This document shows, in pieces, positions 1-9,237 of a DNA stretch of 41,014 nt (the stretch's first letter is position 1; each line of letters begins with the position of its first letter). The stretch lies in NCBI GenBank assembly GCA_036562565.1, contig DATCJY010000038.1, positions 1 to 41,014 of the forward strand. Direction: 5' to 3'. The notes under the pieces are model-generated. The model was given only the letters and a program-made list of their open reading frames with translations. It ran no database searches and was not told the DNA's origin. Position numbers and translations under genes: made by a program. The DNA is from DATCJY01 sp036562565. Lineage in GTDB: Bacteria > Bacteroidota > Bacteroidia > Flavobacteriales_D > Sanyastnellaceae.

Positions 1-1
1 A

Positions 2-70
2 GGTGTGTACATGGTGGAGATCACCGCAGGCGATGAAGTGAAGACACAACGCATGATCGTTGCGAAATAA
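2..70 (+). CDS. T9SS type A sorting-domain protein, C-terminal end only (partial)
   Basis: Only the last 22 codons and the stop lie in the window. They encode GVYMVEITAGDEVKTQRM followed by IVAK, the closing beta-strands of a T9SS type A C-terminal sorting domain. That domain directs a periplasmic protein through the outer membrane and is normally cleaved during surface attachment. The end matches the C-terminus of the next large gene (stop at 9013) at 17 of 22 residues, so the two are probably paralogues. A hairpin terminator follows 27 bases after the stop. The function of the missing N-terminal part cannot be judged. Confidence 0.85.
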   Translation, partial: GVYMVEITAGDEVKTQRMIVAK

Positions 71-96
71 TCACAGCCCTTATAGATAAAGAAAAG

Positions 97-135
97 AAGT
101 CGGCCTTCGCGTAGCGAAGGCCGACTTTGTTTTTA
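97..135 (+). terminator. Rho-independent terminator after the partial T9SS gene
   Basis: A 14-bp perfect stem (AAGTCGGCCTTCGC, 97-110) closes over the 3-base loop GTA and is followed by a T-rich tract at 126-135. The core GGCCTTCGC-N3-GCGAAGGCC is the same as in the terminator at 9073-9116 behind the next T9SS gene. Confidence 0.9.
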
Positions 136-721
136 TGGAAAGCGTATTTACACAGTCACATCATCATGCAGCTCTTATAGGGTGTACTAGCGCAATCAAA
201 GTAACCGAGCAGTGAGCACACCATATATAGTTGAGCGGTTCTACAAAGGATAATCAACGAATCATGCACTCTACGAACTCACTATTGACAATTTATCACT
301 CCACTAATTGTACAAACCATCCAATACCCTTCATGTGATTATTCCACATTCGAGATAATAAATTCAACTTTGGTATTAGGGGCTTAGAAAATATCTCTAA
401 ATTCGTCCTGTTGACTTGTAAGAGTCATATGAGGATAAGGGAGTGTTGTAGAAAGTCTTGAAGTAGTTGTTCCCTTGAACTCTGATTGAATGATGTGTCC
501 GCAATTGGCGGAAAGTCCTCTCGAAAGAGAGAGAGCTGCGTTCCTGAAAGGAAATGATTGTCGGTAAGAACATTCGCTAAGGATGCTCACGAAAACTGAT
601 TACTAGAAGTAACGAACCAAAGCCACGGCCCTCCGTAGCTTATCCGGTATAAAAATTTTTTATGTGTCACCTGGTCCTCCGGTGGTATTGCCCAATCCCC
701 CGCCAAAGAGAAAGGAGGACC

Positions 722-808
722 ATGTTCCGGTTAAAGTTCGTGTCGTTAGGTGCCCTGCAGGCCATTAGCTTGAGAGCCTTATCTGCTAAACGCTCATCAG
801 GTTTGTAA
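722..808 (+). CDS. Possible 28-residue leader peptide or small protein
   Basis: A short frame starts at ATG 722 and stops at TAA 806-808. It begins MFRLKFVSLGALQAISLRAL and is basic and amphipathic. It is preceded at once by AAAGGAGGACC, a near-perfect Shine-Dalgarno sequence. Such sequences are uncommon before Bacteroidota genes, and the spacing to ATG is short. The site lies inside a strong hairpin (672-722), and a terminator follows 32 bases after the stop. It may be a regulated micro-ORF. It may also be chance coding inside a non-coding RNA, where the purine run merely completes the helix. No homologue is recognised. Confidence 0.22.
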   Translation: MFRLKFVSLGALQAISLRALSAKRSSGL

Positions 809-840
809 GCCAAGCGCCAACACATGACTTAGAAAGAGAG

Positions 841-873
841 AGTCCCGAGGCGAACGCGCTTCGGGACTTTTTT
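841..873 (+). terminator. Rho-independent terminator of the intergenic transcript
   Basis: A stem of about 12 bp (AGTCCCGAGGCG, 841-852, with its complement ending at 868) has an AACG tetraloop and is followed by six T residues (868-873). No recognised gene precedes it, so it is the best evidence that something non-coding or very small is transcribed rightward here. Confidence 0.85.
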
Positions 874-1064
874 GCAGTGACTCAGAGTGTTGGGTCATGC
901 ATTTTGGTGATTTTAAATTGTGAACTGCAAAGTATGAATCGGGTGATGGCTGAACCTTTTGAAGCCACGAATGCCGCTACATCCAACAATTCGAATTGGA
1001 AAGCCGTTCTGGCTGCCACCCAAACCTTAGTACCCTAAATTGTTATTTTCGTGTGAGTCAATTG

Positions 1065-1098
1065 TTGATAAACCTAACTCTGCATGCATATATTTTCG
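1065..1098 (+). promoter_or_regulatory. Possible Bacteroidota promoter for the 2568-residue protein
   Basis: TTG at 1065-1067 is followed after 21 bases by TATATTTT (1089-1096), or after 23 bases by TATTTTCG (1091-1098). Each differs by one base from the Bacteroidota -7 element TAnnTTTG. Use of either would give a 5' leader of about 200 bases before the gene at 1307. I see no clear gene or other structure between 1099 and 1306. Confidence 0.35.
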
Positions 1099-1306
1099 CT
1101 AACTCGCTTTTTTAACGGCAATGAAAAACTATTAGAACCATGAAGGCTCTGATTACAAGAGGTCTTTCATACCTAAATGATGTTATCTTCCTGTGCTCTC
1201 TGCGCGGGTTTCGCTCTAGCTGCGTTTCATCATCAGTGCTTAATATTCAATTAACTACCACAAAACATCGCTGGGCGAATCTTGCCCCGAGCAATTCATT
1301 CCCCCT

Positions 1307-4300
1307 ATGAATAAATCTTGCTATCTAAACTCAAAAATGAATAATTATAAATCTCTCTTTTCTATGGAACATTCTTACAAGCAACCCCCAAAAGGGAGCG
1401 TTGTTAAGCAAAAGCCGTTCATGGCGTTTCTCCTCGTGGGGATTTTTACTTTGCTCTCGACTGTGGGGTGGGGGCAGACGGTGATTTTCAGTGAAAACAT
1501 GGGGGTCCCAACCGCAACCACATTAATTTCAAATTATGTGAATGGGACTCCTCCGGCTACATTTCAAAACGTTGCTACTCTTACCTTCACAGGGGCTAGC
1601 AATACGGATGTTAGGACAACAAACGCAAGTAACATTACCGGATCAAGTGGTGGTGGTAACGTATTCCTGAATCTCAGCTCTAAATGGTTTGAGATTTCAG
1701 GAATCAATACTAGCAATTATGAGGATCTGGTATTGTCATTCTACGTTAGGAAAGGTACGAATTCAACTACACAGCCATTGGTGGTGCAGTATAGTATAAA
1801 TGGTGAGGACTATATTACTGTATCATATCCCAACTTGCCCACGGGTTCAGGAACAGCGGGTTGGTATCAGCGAACAGTTACCTCCTCACTTCCGTCTGTT
1901 GCGAATTTGAGAATTCGATTTACAGGAACCGGAGATACTGATGGTCGATTGGACGATGTTATGCTTACAGGAACATTGTCAGCTCCTACCGCAGATCCCG
2001 AAATCACCCTTGCTAATAACGGTTCACAAACCGGTTCAGGCAACATGGAGCAAAACACTACCGATAATGTACTGTCAACATTTACGCTTGCTGCTGCCGA
2101 GGCCAATGCATCATTGACCGAGGCTTATTTCACTACTTCCGGCAACTATACTTCTTCTGATATTACGGCTATTAAGTTGTGGGCAAATACTACCAATACG
2201 TTTGCCACTGCTACCCAATTGAGTTCTTACATTACTACTTCAACGGGTTCTGGCGACTTGCTGGAATACACCGGCCTTAGCTATAGCATTCCCGAAGGTG
2301 CAACGCGTTATTTCTGGCTAACAGCCGATGTGGCTGCGGCCGCAGTGGTGGGCCGCACTATCAATGTGGACGCTATGATCGGTGCAGACTTCGTGTTTTC
2401 AGCAGGTGAGGCTACCGGTTCTGCTTCTGCGGGTGGTGTGCAAACCATTGTGGCAAGCACTGCCCCGGTATTATGGGTAGAGGCAGAGAGCAATTTGAGT
2501 TTTGGCAACGTGTGCGTGGGCAGCAATGCTGCTACCACCGGTACTTTCGAACTGTATGGCGTCAACCTTGCCGGCACTAACGTTACTGTAGGGCCGCTGG
2601 CAGGTTATCAATTCTCTACGGACGGTGTTTCTTTCTCCACTAGCTTGTCTATTCCCATTGTAGGTGGTGAGGTGATCGAAGAAATCAGTGTGCGTTTCAG
2701 CCCTGCTGCTGCGGGTGTGGCCGATGGCAATATCGCTATCAGCACTACCGGTGTGCCTACTGTCAATGTAGCGGTTACAGGTACAGGGATTGCTGCTCCA
2801 AGTATCACTGCGCAACCGGCTAACCAAACGGTAGTGGTGGGCAATGCTGCTACGTTCAATGTTACTGCTACAGGTGCTACTTCTTACCAATGGCAAGAGA
2901 ACACTGGCAGCGGATGGAACAACATCTCCGGTGCTACTAATGATTCTTATACAACAGACAATACATTGCTTGGTATGAACGGTTATCAATACCGTGTGGA
3001 AGTGACCAATGCCTGTGGTACTACTACATCTGATGCTGCTACGCTTAATGTGACTACTGCTGTGGTTTATGAATTGATTACCTCTCAAGTAGAACTTGTG
3101 GAAGGTTATTATGTCATCACCAATGAGACAAGCGCATTTGCGATGACTAGCGGTTATATCGGAACTAGTCCAGACGGATACTTTATAAAAACTGATGTAG
3201 AGCCTGTGGATGATAAAATCATTAACCCGGCTGCAAACATTGTATGGTATATCGCACCTAATGGTAGTGGTTATACTATTTATTCGGCTACTCTTGATGC
3301 TTATTTGCACTATTCCGGTAGCACCAATGCAGTAGGCTATGCAAGTAGTGTAGCAAGCAATAACGAACGTTGGACTTTTGAATACAGTGCATCAGGGTCA
3401 CCTGACAAATGGACTGTAAAGAACATTGCAATAAATACTCGTCAATTATCATACAACAGTGGCTCTCCACGTTTCGCTTGTTATGCTAACAATGGTCAGC
3501 AAGAACTTCAACTCTACCGCCTTGCTGCTCCTTCAGAGCCAACTCCTGCCATCGCAGTTACACAAGGTGCAACAGCTATTGTAAGCGGTACAGGTTCTTA
3601 TGACTTCGGCAACCAACAAGTAAGCACTAGCAGTGCAGCGGTTACATTCACCATTACCAACTCCGGTACTGCTGATTTGGAAATCGACAACATAACGTTG
3701 AGCGGTTTGCAAGCTGACCAATTCAGCGTAACGGCTGCTGCGGCTTCTACAGTGGCAGAGGCAGGTTCTACTACCTTCACTGTTACTTTCTCGCCTACAT
3801 CTACCGGTGTTAAGTCGGCTACAGTCACCATTGAAAACAACACCGGTGATGATTACGCATTTACCGTAACTGGTACAGGGGTTTACTCTACCGAGTCTGA
3901 CATCGTGGCGGTGAATACTTACTCTTACACATCGAATATTGAGTACCTCAACTATCAAAACCCACCTACCTCCAACACAACCGGAAACGTGGGCGTGTTC
4001 CAGTTCCAGGTGCGCGATGGTGGGGCTTCTGCTGCTGATGCCGATGAATTGCCCACTACATTGACTGATATCACGTTTACATATACCGGTACACCTAACA
4101 CTGTTGCAGCTGCAGGCTTGTTCCAAGGCAATTCACACATTGCAACAGCAGCTAACGTTGAAGGAAATACGATTTCCTTCACAGGTCTCAACATTGTTGC
4201 CGCTGACGATAACGTATCTGCTAACTACACTTTGCGTGTAAGCTTTGGTACTATCGCTACGGACAATGAGCAATTGCAATTCACCGTACAATCCGCAGTG

Positions 4301-7300
4301 GCAGCAAGCACAGGTTCCACCTTTGCAGCGGCCAACGCTGGTGGCGCTACTTCCAGCACTACTGGTGACCGCAACAGAATTGAAGTGGTGGCAGATCGCA
4401 TCGGCTTCTTGCAACAACCGGTGAACACATCGGTGGACATGAACATGACACCTCATCCATCCGTGCAAGCGGTGGATGTAAACGGCAACCGCGACTTAGA
4501 CTTTACCGGTACCATCTCCATTACCTCCACCGGTTCATTATCTGCTACTCCGCAAACATCCGCAGCTGATGACGGTGTTGCAACATTCGGTACCATCAAC
4601 CACACGGCTGCCGGCACAGGCTTCGTTCTTACTGCTACAAGCACATTGGGCAACGTAGTAAGTAACCCGTTTGATATTACTACCATTGTTTATGCCAATG
4701 GTGATTACAGAACATTGGGCAGCGGTAACTGGGTTTCTAACAGCGCTACTCCAGCAATCTGGGAAAGATTGGTTGATGGTGTGTGGACACCAAGTAACTC
4801 TCCAACCTACTCAACCACGAATACCATTTACATTCAGAATGGTCATACCATTTCAACCGGTGGTTCATTTGGTAATTCTGTGAAAGTTCGCATCATGGAG
4901 GGTGGTACGTTTACTGTGAACCATTCCGGTACGGTAGTGAACATGTTGGTAAACGGTGGAGGTGTGCTCAACGTGAATGCGGCACTCACTATCGGAAGTG
5001 GCGGTACCTTGGAGTTGGAAGACAATGCTACATTGAACTACAACCATTCTGGAGCGACATCATCCAGTTTGTTTGCGGGTACAGAAATCTTCCACCCGAA
5101 TTCCAACTTCGTAGTGAAAGGAATTAGCAGCAGCAACTCTGTAGTGAACACTTCTCTCAATACCTCTACATTCGGTGGTAACACAGCCTTGTTCGGTAAC
5201 TTGATCATCGATATAGATAACCCGGGTAATAATATCGATATCCTACCTACTACCTCAGCAAGCTATAATCTCACTCATCAAGACTTTATTGTAAGACGCT
5301 TTGGAAATAACAATTTGCGCCTTTCTACCACCGGAACGATTACCGTTAACATAGGTGGAAACGTCATTGTTGAGCCGTCTGTCGTTTCCAATGTTCAGTT
5401 TAAAACAAGCGGTGATTTGGTGATGAACATTGCCGGTGATATGTTGTTGCAAGGCGGTACTACACGTATAATAGCTACTACCAATGCCGGCTCATCTTCT
5501 ACAGTGAACCTAGAGGGCAACCTTGTAATAACAGGTAATGCACAATTGGACTTCAACCCATCCATTACATCCAATCAAGTGGATGCTACATTGAACATCA
5601 AAGGCGATATCGATGTGGCATCAACAGCACTTGTGCGAAGCACCAATGGTAACGGCACCAACTATGGTTATATCAATTTCATTGGTGCCGGTGATGGCCT
5701 CACAGACGCTACCACACAAACCGTAAACATCGCCACTACAGTTGCGAATGAGAATACGAACCTTCGCTTCACCGTGACCAATGGCGCTTATGTGCGTCTT
5801 GCCAATCAAGACCTTGATTTGGGAGTGCGCTCCCAAGTGGTGGTTGCTTCCGGTGGTACACTTGACTTTGGATTCAACGGCACCACAGCTTTGAACCTTA
5901 ACGGTTACGGTGTTACGGGTACTGGCTTTAGCTCACAAGAAGGGGCTACACTGAAGATCACCTCACCACAAGGTATCCAATCAACATCCGGCAACGTGGG
6001 TAACATCCGTACCAATACAGCACCAAACATCAATCAGATCGCTACGTTCCATTACATGGGTAAAGAAAACCAAGTGACCGGTACAGGTATCACTTCAGGT
6101 TCTACCGCTAAAGTGGTGATTGTAGAATTGGACAACAATGCACTCACGTTGACATTGAGCAATGATGTGGCTATCTCTAACGGTACAACCCTTGATGTGC
6201 TCGGTGGTCGTTTGGAAATTAGAAAAGGTATCCTTCTGGACCAACCGGGAGCAGGTGTATCGGGTAGCGGTCGTCTTGTCATGACTGACGGTACTTTCCG
6301 CTCCACCATTTTGGAAACTGCATTGCCACGATTGAGTAACCACAGCAACTATGCTTTGACAGGCGGTACAGTGGAGCTCAATGGTAACGGAGACCAAATC
6401 CTCAAAGGTTCACCTGCCGGAGGTTACTACAACGTTGCGGTAACCAATGTGGGCTACAAAACCATCACATCCGGATTTGTGATTGCCAATAACTTGCTCA
6501 TTACAGATGGTGTTTTGGATTTTGCAAACTTCACTGTGAACGGTGCTGCAGGTCTTACCATGACCGGTGGTCGTCTTCGTCTTGCACGCACAAACGCAAC
6601 GCTTCCTGAATTGACCGGTACGGCTACTCCTTACAACATTACCGGTGGTACAGTGGAATTGTATGGTACTACTGAAATTCAGACACACTCTTTGCGCGGT
6701 ACCTATGGTGCTGCATCTCTCAATATCAGCTACTACAACATTGAGCTCAATGCTGAAGGTGCTAACGTGGCAGCAGGCGAAGCAAACGTTGTTGCAGGCG
6801 CAAGTTTCAGTGTGCAAGGCACCATGACCATCAACGAACCGGTGTGCTTCCGTCTCGCATCTGGCTATACCATTGACGGTGCAGGTACATTCGACCTACA
6901 ACCGGGTGCTACTTTGAAATACGGTGGCACGATAACAACTGCAGGCAATACCGGAAACATACGCACCGCTGTGCGCAATTTCCCTGCAACTGCTTCTTAC
7001 GGTTTCGTGGGCAGCGTGAACAGCCAACAAGCAGGGGATGGCCTTCCTACACAAATGGTGAACCTCTACCTCGATAAGGCAGTTTACAATCAACAAGTAC
7101 AAGTGCAGCACAATATCACTGTTACAGGTACTATGCGCATCTACTTCGGTGTGTTGAATGTGGGTGAAAACAAAGTAACCATTGCCGAAGGCGGTCATGT
7201 ATCAGGAGGTGGTATTTCCAACGGGTGGGTTCATGGTACTTTGGAGAAATTCATCTCCACTGCTGCTACTTCTGCTAACTATGAAGTCGGTTTCAATGGA

Positions 7301-9013
7301 TACTCACCCGTGAGCGTTCTGTTCCAAAACGTCACCGAAGGCGGATACATGTCATGGCGCGCACGCACTCCGGATCATCCGGAACTTGCAAGCAACGGTG
7401 TTCTCAATCCGAATATGAGTATTAACCGTTACTGGACCGTTGGTCTCAATGATATTTCATTGGTGAGTTATACTCCTACCTTCACCTTCCTCAATGGTGA
7501 TAAGGATGCAGGCATCAACACCAGCGGTGTGAGCATCGGTCTATACAACGGTTCATGGAACGGAATGTATGTGGGTACTCGCACATCCAACTCCACACAA
7601 GCGCTCAATGTGATGCTCATCGGTGACTTTGTGATTGCCGAGGCTTACGATATGGTAATTCCTCCTGCAAACGACAACGCTCAGAGCAACAACCCGAACT
7701 TCAACAGCGGTACCTATTCATATCCAAGCTGTGTGAACGTTCAAGGAACTACTACCAATGCTACCGTGCACCCGGCAACAGGCAAGCGCGATGTGTGGTA
7801 TCAGTTCATCGCTAAGAGCAATGGTGTAAGCATCCGCGTAAACAGTGCGGTGATGGATCCAATCATCTACTTGTTTGATGCGAATGACTTGACCACTCCG
7901 CTTGATGTAGAAAACCTGGTAGTAGGTCCGGGCCCTGAATATTTGAATTACAGCAACCTTGTTCCGGGTAATTTGTATCGCATTGCTGTTGCTTCTGCAA
8001 GCGAGGTGGATGGTGACTTCAATATCTGCGTGAGACACTTGCGCATCCCTGAGTGTGCAGAGAATACAGAGAAATCGCTTTGTAGCGTGTTGCAAACATC
8101 TCTTACCGGAGCACAAAACACCATCTTCTACTTCACGGATGTGAACACCAACGTGACCACATCTTACACTTCTTCTACTTATTACATGACCCTTAGCACA
8201 CCATCTGCACAGTTGCGTCACGGTGCTACATACACTGTATCCAATACTGCTGTATATCACCTCGAAGATGGTTTGGGCAATCCTGAGATTATTGAAGTGA
8301 GCAATGAGGGTGGTTGCTTGTTGGTAATCGAGCCACATCGCTTGATTGAAGTAAGAGCTAACCAACGTTGTGTAAACGGTGCAGTGCTTGCACGTTCGGC
8401 TAACCTCTATGGTGAAATGTTTGGTTCAGGTGGTAACTGTGCGCAAAACGGTTACATCGTTGAGTTTGTTCGCGTAGCTAACTGTGCAGGTGATGATCCA
8501 CAAGTATTGGAGCCAATCACAAAATCCGTATCAGTAACATCTCCATACATCAGCTTGAACTATGCATTCAACGGCTTGCCATTGGCAGAGAACCCTGCTA
8601 TCGGTTACTGGAGTGTGCGCTGGAAGCCACGCTATGAAGGTTACACCGGTGAGTACGGACCAGCTCATGTTGTTGCGGTGAACGGTACTTCACCTGCTGC
8701 AGGAATGAGCACCGCCACTCAGGAAGCCGTGAATGCCCTTACAAATTCAACAGATAGCATCACAGCCAACATCTATCCCAACCCGAACAACGGTGAACTC
8801 ATGAACATCAACCTCACCGGAATTACTTCATCTGAAGTATTCGTTCGCATCATGGACAGTATGGGACGCGAAGTGTATAACAACCGCTACACTGTTGACG
8901 GTTCATTGAACACGATGGTAAGCTTCAGCAAACCACTTGCACAAGGCGTTTACATGGTAGAATTCACCGCAGGCAATGAGGTAATCACTCAGCGCATGGT
9001 GGTGACAAAATAA
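1307..9013 (+). CDS. Giant multidomain T9SS type A secreted surface protein (2568 aa)
   Basis: This is a very large exported protein, probably a surface adhesin or matrix protein. A hydrophobic signal segment (MAFLLVGIFTLLSTVGWGQ) ends near residue 56. It sits unusually deep, so the true start may be an internal ATG such as 1337 or 1364. After it, in order and approximately: a jelly-roll-like domain (57-228), a BNR-associated N-terminal-like domain (230-385), an ASH/HYDIN-like domain (388-495), an Ig-like domain (498-585), a beta-trefoil-like segment (585-741), a second ASH/choice-of-anchor domain (745-861) and a filamin/Big-like domain (1030-1125). Then come about 980 residues of Asn/Gly/Thr-rich beta-solenoid-like repeats (1128-2110) and a PPC-like domain (2118-2245). 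The T9SS type A sorting domain (about 2485-2568) begins with IYPNPNNGE. No catalytic motif is evident. The upstream partial gene ends almost identically. Assignment as a T9SS substrate is secure; the binding target is unknown. Confidence 0.93.
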   Translation: MNKSCYLNSKMNNYKSLFSMEHSYKQPPKGSVVKQKPFMAFLLVGIFTLLSTVGWGQTVIFSENMGVPTATTLISNYVNGTPPATFQNVATLTFTGASNTDVRTTNASNITGSSGGGNVFLNLSSKWFEISGINTSNYEDLVLSFYVRKGTNSTTQPLVVQYSINGEDYITVSYPNLPTGSGTAGWYQRTVTSSLPSVANLRIRFTGTGDTDGRLDDVMLTGTLSAPTADPEITLANNGSQTGSGNMEQNTTDNVLSTFTLAAAEANASLTEAYFTTSGNYTSSDITAIKLWANTTNTFATATQLSSYITTSTGSGDLLEYTGLSYSIPEGATRYFWLTADVAAAAVVGRTINVDAMIGADFVFSAGEATGSASAGGVQTIVASTAPVLWVEAESNLSFGNVCVGSNAATTGTFELYGVNLAGTNVTVGPLAGYQFSTDGVSFSTSLSIPIVGGEVIEEISVRFSPAAAGVADGNIAISTTGVPTVNVAVTGTGIAAPSITAQPANQTVVVGNAATFNVTATGATSYQWQENTGSGWNNISGATNDSYTTDNTLLGMNGYQYRVEVTNACGTTTSDAATLNVTTAVVYELITSQVELVEGYYVITNETSAFAMTSGYIGTSPDGYFIKTDVEPVDDKIINPAANIVWYIAPNGSGYTIYSATLDAYLHYSGSTNAVGYASSVASNNERWTFEYSASGSPDKWTVKNIAINTRQLSYNSGSPRFACYANNGQQELQLYRLAAPSEPTPAIAVTQGATAIVSGTGSYDFGNQQVSTSSAAVTFTITNSGTADLEIDNITLSGLQADQFSVTAAAASTVAEAGSTTFTVTFSPTSTGVKSATVTIENNTGDDYAFTVTGTGVYSTESDIVAVNTYSYTSNIEYLNYQNPPTSNTTGNVGVFQFQVRDGGASAADADELPTTLTDITFTYTGTPNTVAAAGLFQGNSHIATAANVEGNTISFTGLNIVAADDNVSANYTLRVSFGTIATDNEQLQFTVQSAVAASTGSTFAAANAGGATSSTTGDRNRIEVVADRIGFLQQPVNTSVDMNMTPHPSVQAVDVNGNRDLDFTGTISITSTGSLSATPQTSAADDGVATFGTINHTAAGTGFVLTATSTLGNVVSNPFDITTIVYANGDYRTLGSGNWVSNSATPAIWERLVDGVWTPSNSPTYSTTNTIYIQNGHTISTGGSFGNSVKVRIMEGGTFTVNHSGTVVNMLVNGGGVLNVNAALTIGSGGTLELEDNATLNYNHSGATSSSLFAGTEIFHPNSNFVVKGISSSNSVVNTSLNTSTFGGNTALFGNLIIDIDNPGNNIDILPTTSASYNLTHQDFIVRRFGNNNLRLSTTGTITVNIGGNVIVEPSVVSNVQFKTSGDLVMNIAGDMLLQGGTTRIIATTNAGSSSTVNLEGNLVITGNAQLDFNPSITSNQVDATLNIKGDIDVASTALVRSTNGNGTNYGYINFIGAGDGLTDATTQTVNIATTVANENTNLRFTVTNGAYVRLANQDLDLGVRSQVVVASGGTLDFGFNGTTALNLNGYGVTGTGFSSQEGATLKITSPQGIQSTSGNVGNIRTNTAPNINQIATFHYMGKENQVTGTGITSGSTAKVVIVELDNNALTLTLSNDVAISNGTTLDVLGGRLEIRKGILLDQPGAGVSGSGRLVMTDGTFRSTILETALPRLSNHSNYALTGGTVELNGNGDQILKGSPAGGYYNVAVTNVGYKTITSGFVIANNLLITDGVLDFANFTVNGAAGLTMTGGRLRLARTNATLPELTGTATPYNITGGTVELYGTTEIQTHSLRGTYGAASLNISYYNIELNAEGANVAAGEANVVAGASFSVQGTMTINEPVCFRLASGYTIDGAGTFDLQPGATLKYGGTITTAGNTGNIRTAVRNFPATASYGFVGSVNSQQAGDGLPTQMVNLYLDKAVYNQQVQVQHNITVTGTMRIYFGVLNVGENKVTIAEGGHVSGGGISNGWVHGTLEKFISTAATSANYEVGFNGYSPVSVLFQNVTEGGYMSWRARTPDHPELASNGVLNPNMSINRYWTVGLNDISLVSYTPTFTFLNGDKDAGINTSGVSIGLYNGSWNGMYVGTRTSNSTQALNVMLIGDFVIAEAYDMVIPPANDNAQSNNPNFNSGTYSYPSCVNVQGTTTNATVHPATGKRDVWYQFIAKSNGVSIRVNSAVMDPIIYLFDANDLTTPLDVENLVVGPGPEYLNYSNLVPGNLYRIAVASASEVDGDFNICVRHLRIPECAENTEKSLCSVLQTSLTGAQNTIFYFTDVNTNVTTSYTSSTYYMTLSTPSAQLRHGATYTVSNTAVYHLEDGLGNPEIIEVSNEGGCLLVIEPHRLIEVRANQRCVNGAVLARSANLYGEMFGSGGNCAQNGYIVEFVRVANCAGDDPQVLEPITKSVSVTSPYISLNYAFNGLPLAENPAIGYWSVRWKPRYEGYTGEYGPAHVVAVNGTSPAAGMSTATQEAVNALTNSTDSITANIYPNPNNGELMNINLTGITSSEVFVRIMDSMGREVYNNRYTVDGSLNTMVSFSKPLAQGVYMVEFTAGNEVITQRMVVTK

Positions 9014-9072
9014 TCTTTGATGACAACCACAACATTTGGCCGCCACATCTGCCGAATGATGTTGAAGCTAAT

Positions 9073-9116
9073 GAGAAGGCCTTCGCGAAGCGAAGGCCTT
9101 CTCTATTTTTTTAATA
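9073..9116 (+). terminator. Rho-independent terminator after the giant T9SS gene
   Basis: A 14-bp perfect stem, GAGAAGGCCTTCGC (9073-9086), closes over the loop GAA (9087-9089) and is followed by a T-rich tail with seven consecutive T. Its core is shared with the terminator at 97-135. Confidence 0.92.
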
Positions 9117-9176
9117 GCCTTTTGCAAAGAAACGCAGGGGACGAGCAGTCGCTGAAGCCAATACCTCTACCCAGCA

Positions 9177-9203
9177 TTGTTCGCAATAATCGGTGTAGTT
9201 TTG
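9177..9203 (+). promoter_or_regulatory. Likely Bacteroidota promoter for the GNAT-type gene
   Basis: TTG (9177-9179), a 16-base spacer and a perfect -7 element TAGTTTTG (9196-9203; consensus TAnnTTTG). The expected transcript start near 9210 leaves only a few bases before ATG 9214 but about 28 before ATG 9238. This favours the second start. Confidence 0.5.
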
Positions 9204-9237
9204 CGGCTCAATTATGGAGTGTACAATCTCAAGTGTG

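Larger units (their letters stand above)
672..873 (+). ncRNA. Candidate structured RNA or leader ending in a terminator
   Basis: TGGTCCTCC (672-680) pairs perfectly with GGAGGACCA (714-722). Inside it, GGTGG (681-685) pairs with CCGCC (700-704), leaving a one-sided purine bulge AAAGAGAAA (705-713). The unit ends at a strong terminator at 841-873. The 3' arm of the outer helix contains a Shine-Dalgarno-like AAAGGAGG (711-718) and the A of an ATG at 722. The helix would therefore hide a ribosome-binding site if that ATG were used. I recognise no known RNA family: the conserved RNase P, tmRNA and SRP RNA segments are absent. It could be a free small RNA or a regulated leader. Confidence 0.4.
136..1064. 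other. Long gap without a recognisable protein gene; hairpin-rich
   Basis: This is most of a 1.24-kb gap in a window where most gaps are below 250 bp. I find no convincing protein gene on either strand; the longest reading frames (34-68 codons) lack family motifs or good starts. The part 413-636 holds a run of short hairpins: GACT/AGTC at 413-426, AAGGGA/TCCCTT at 437-476, TCCGC/GCGGA at 498-512, CTCTC-GAAA-GAGAG at 518-531, TTCC/GGAA at 541-553, TTACT/AGTAA at 600-612 and ACGG/CCGT at 625-636. After it comes a separate structured element with its own terminator (672-873). From 880 to about 1060 I see nothing beyond a 34-codon open frame (934-1038) with no support. The hairpins may belong to one non-coding transcript, but each is short, so this is only suggestive. 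Confidence 0.4.

Noticed and set aside
508..516. GGAAAGTCC-like string suggesting RNase P RNA
   Set aside because: The other conserved RNase P segments (ACAGAA/CCGGCTTAT-type 3' block and the long intervening helices) are missing.
384..590. 68-codon minus-strand frame in the long gap
   Set aside because: No family similarity, Ser/Arg-rich composition, and it lies over the hairpin cluster; more likely non-coding.
934..1038. 34-codon plus-strand frame starting MNRVMAEPFEATNAATS
   Set aside because: No promoter, no homology that I recognise, and no overlapping structure; too short to support.
2471..3310. Long minus-strand frame inside the giant gene (279 codons)
   Set aside because: It is antisense to a well-supported coding region with repetitive composition; no plausible protein features.
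7718..8365. 215-codon minus-strand frame inside the giant gene
   Set aside because: Shadow of the sense strand; no motif or signal, and no promoter.
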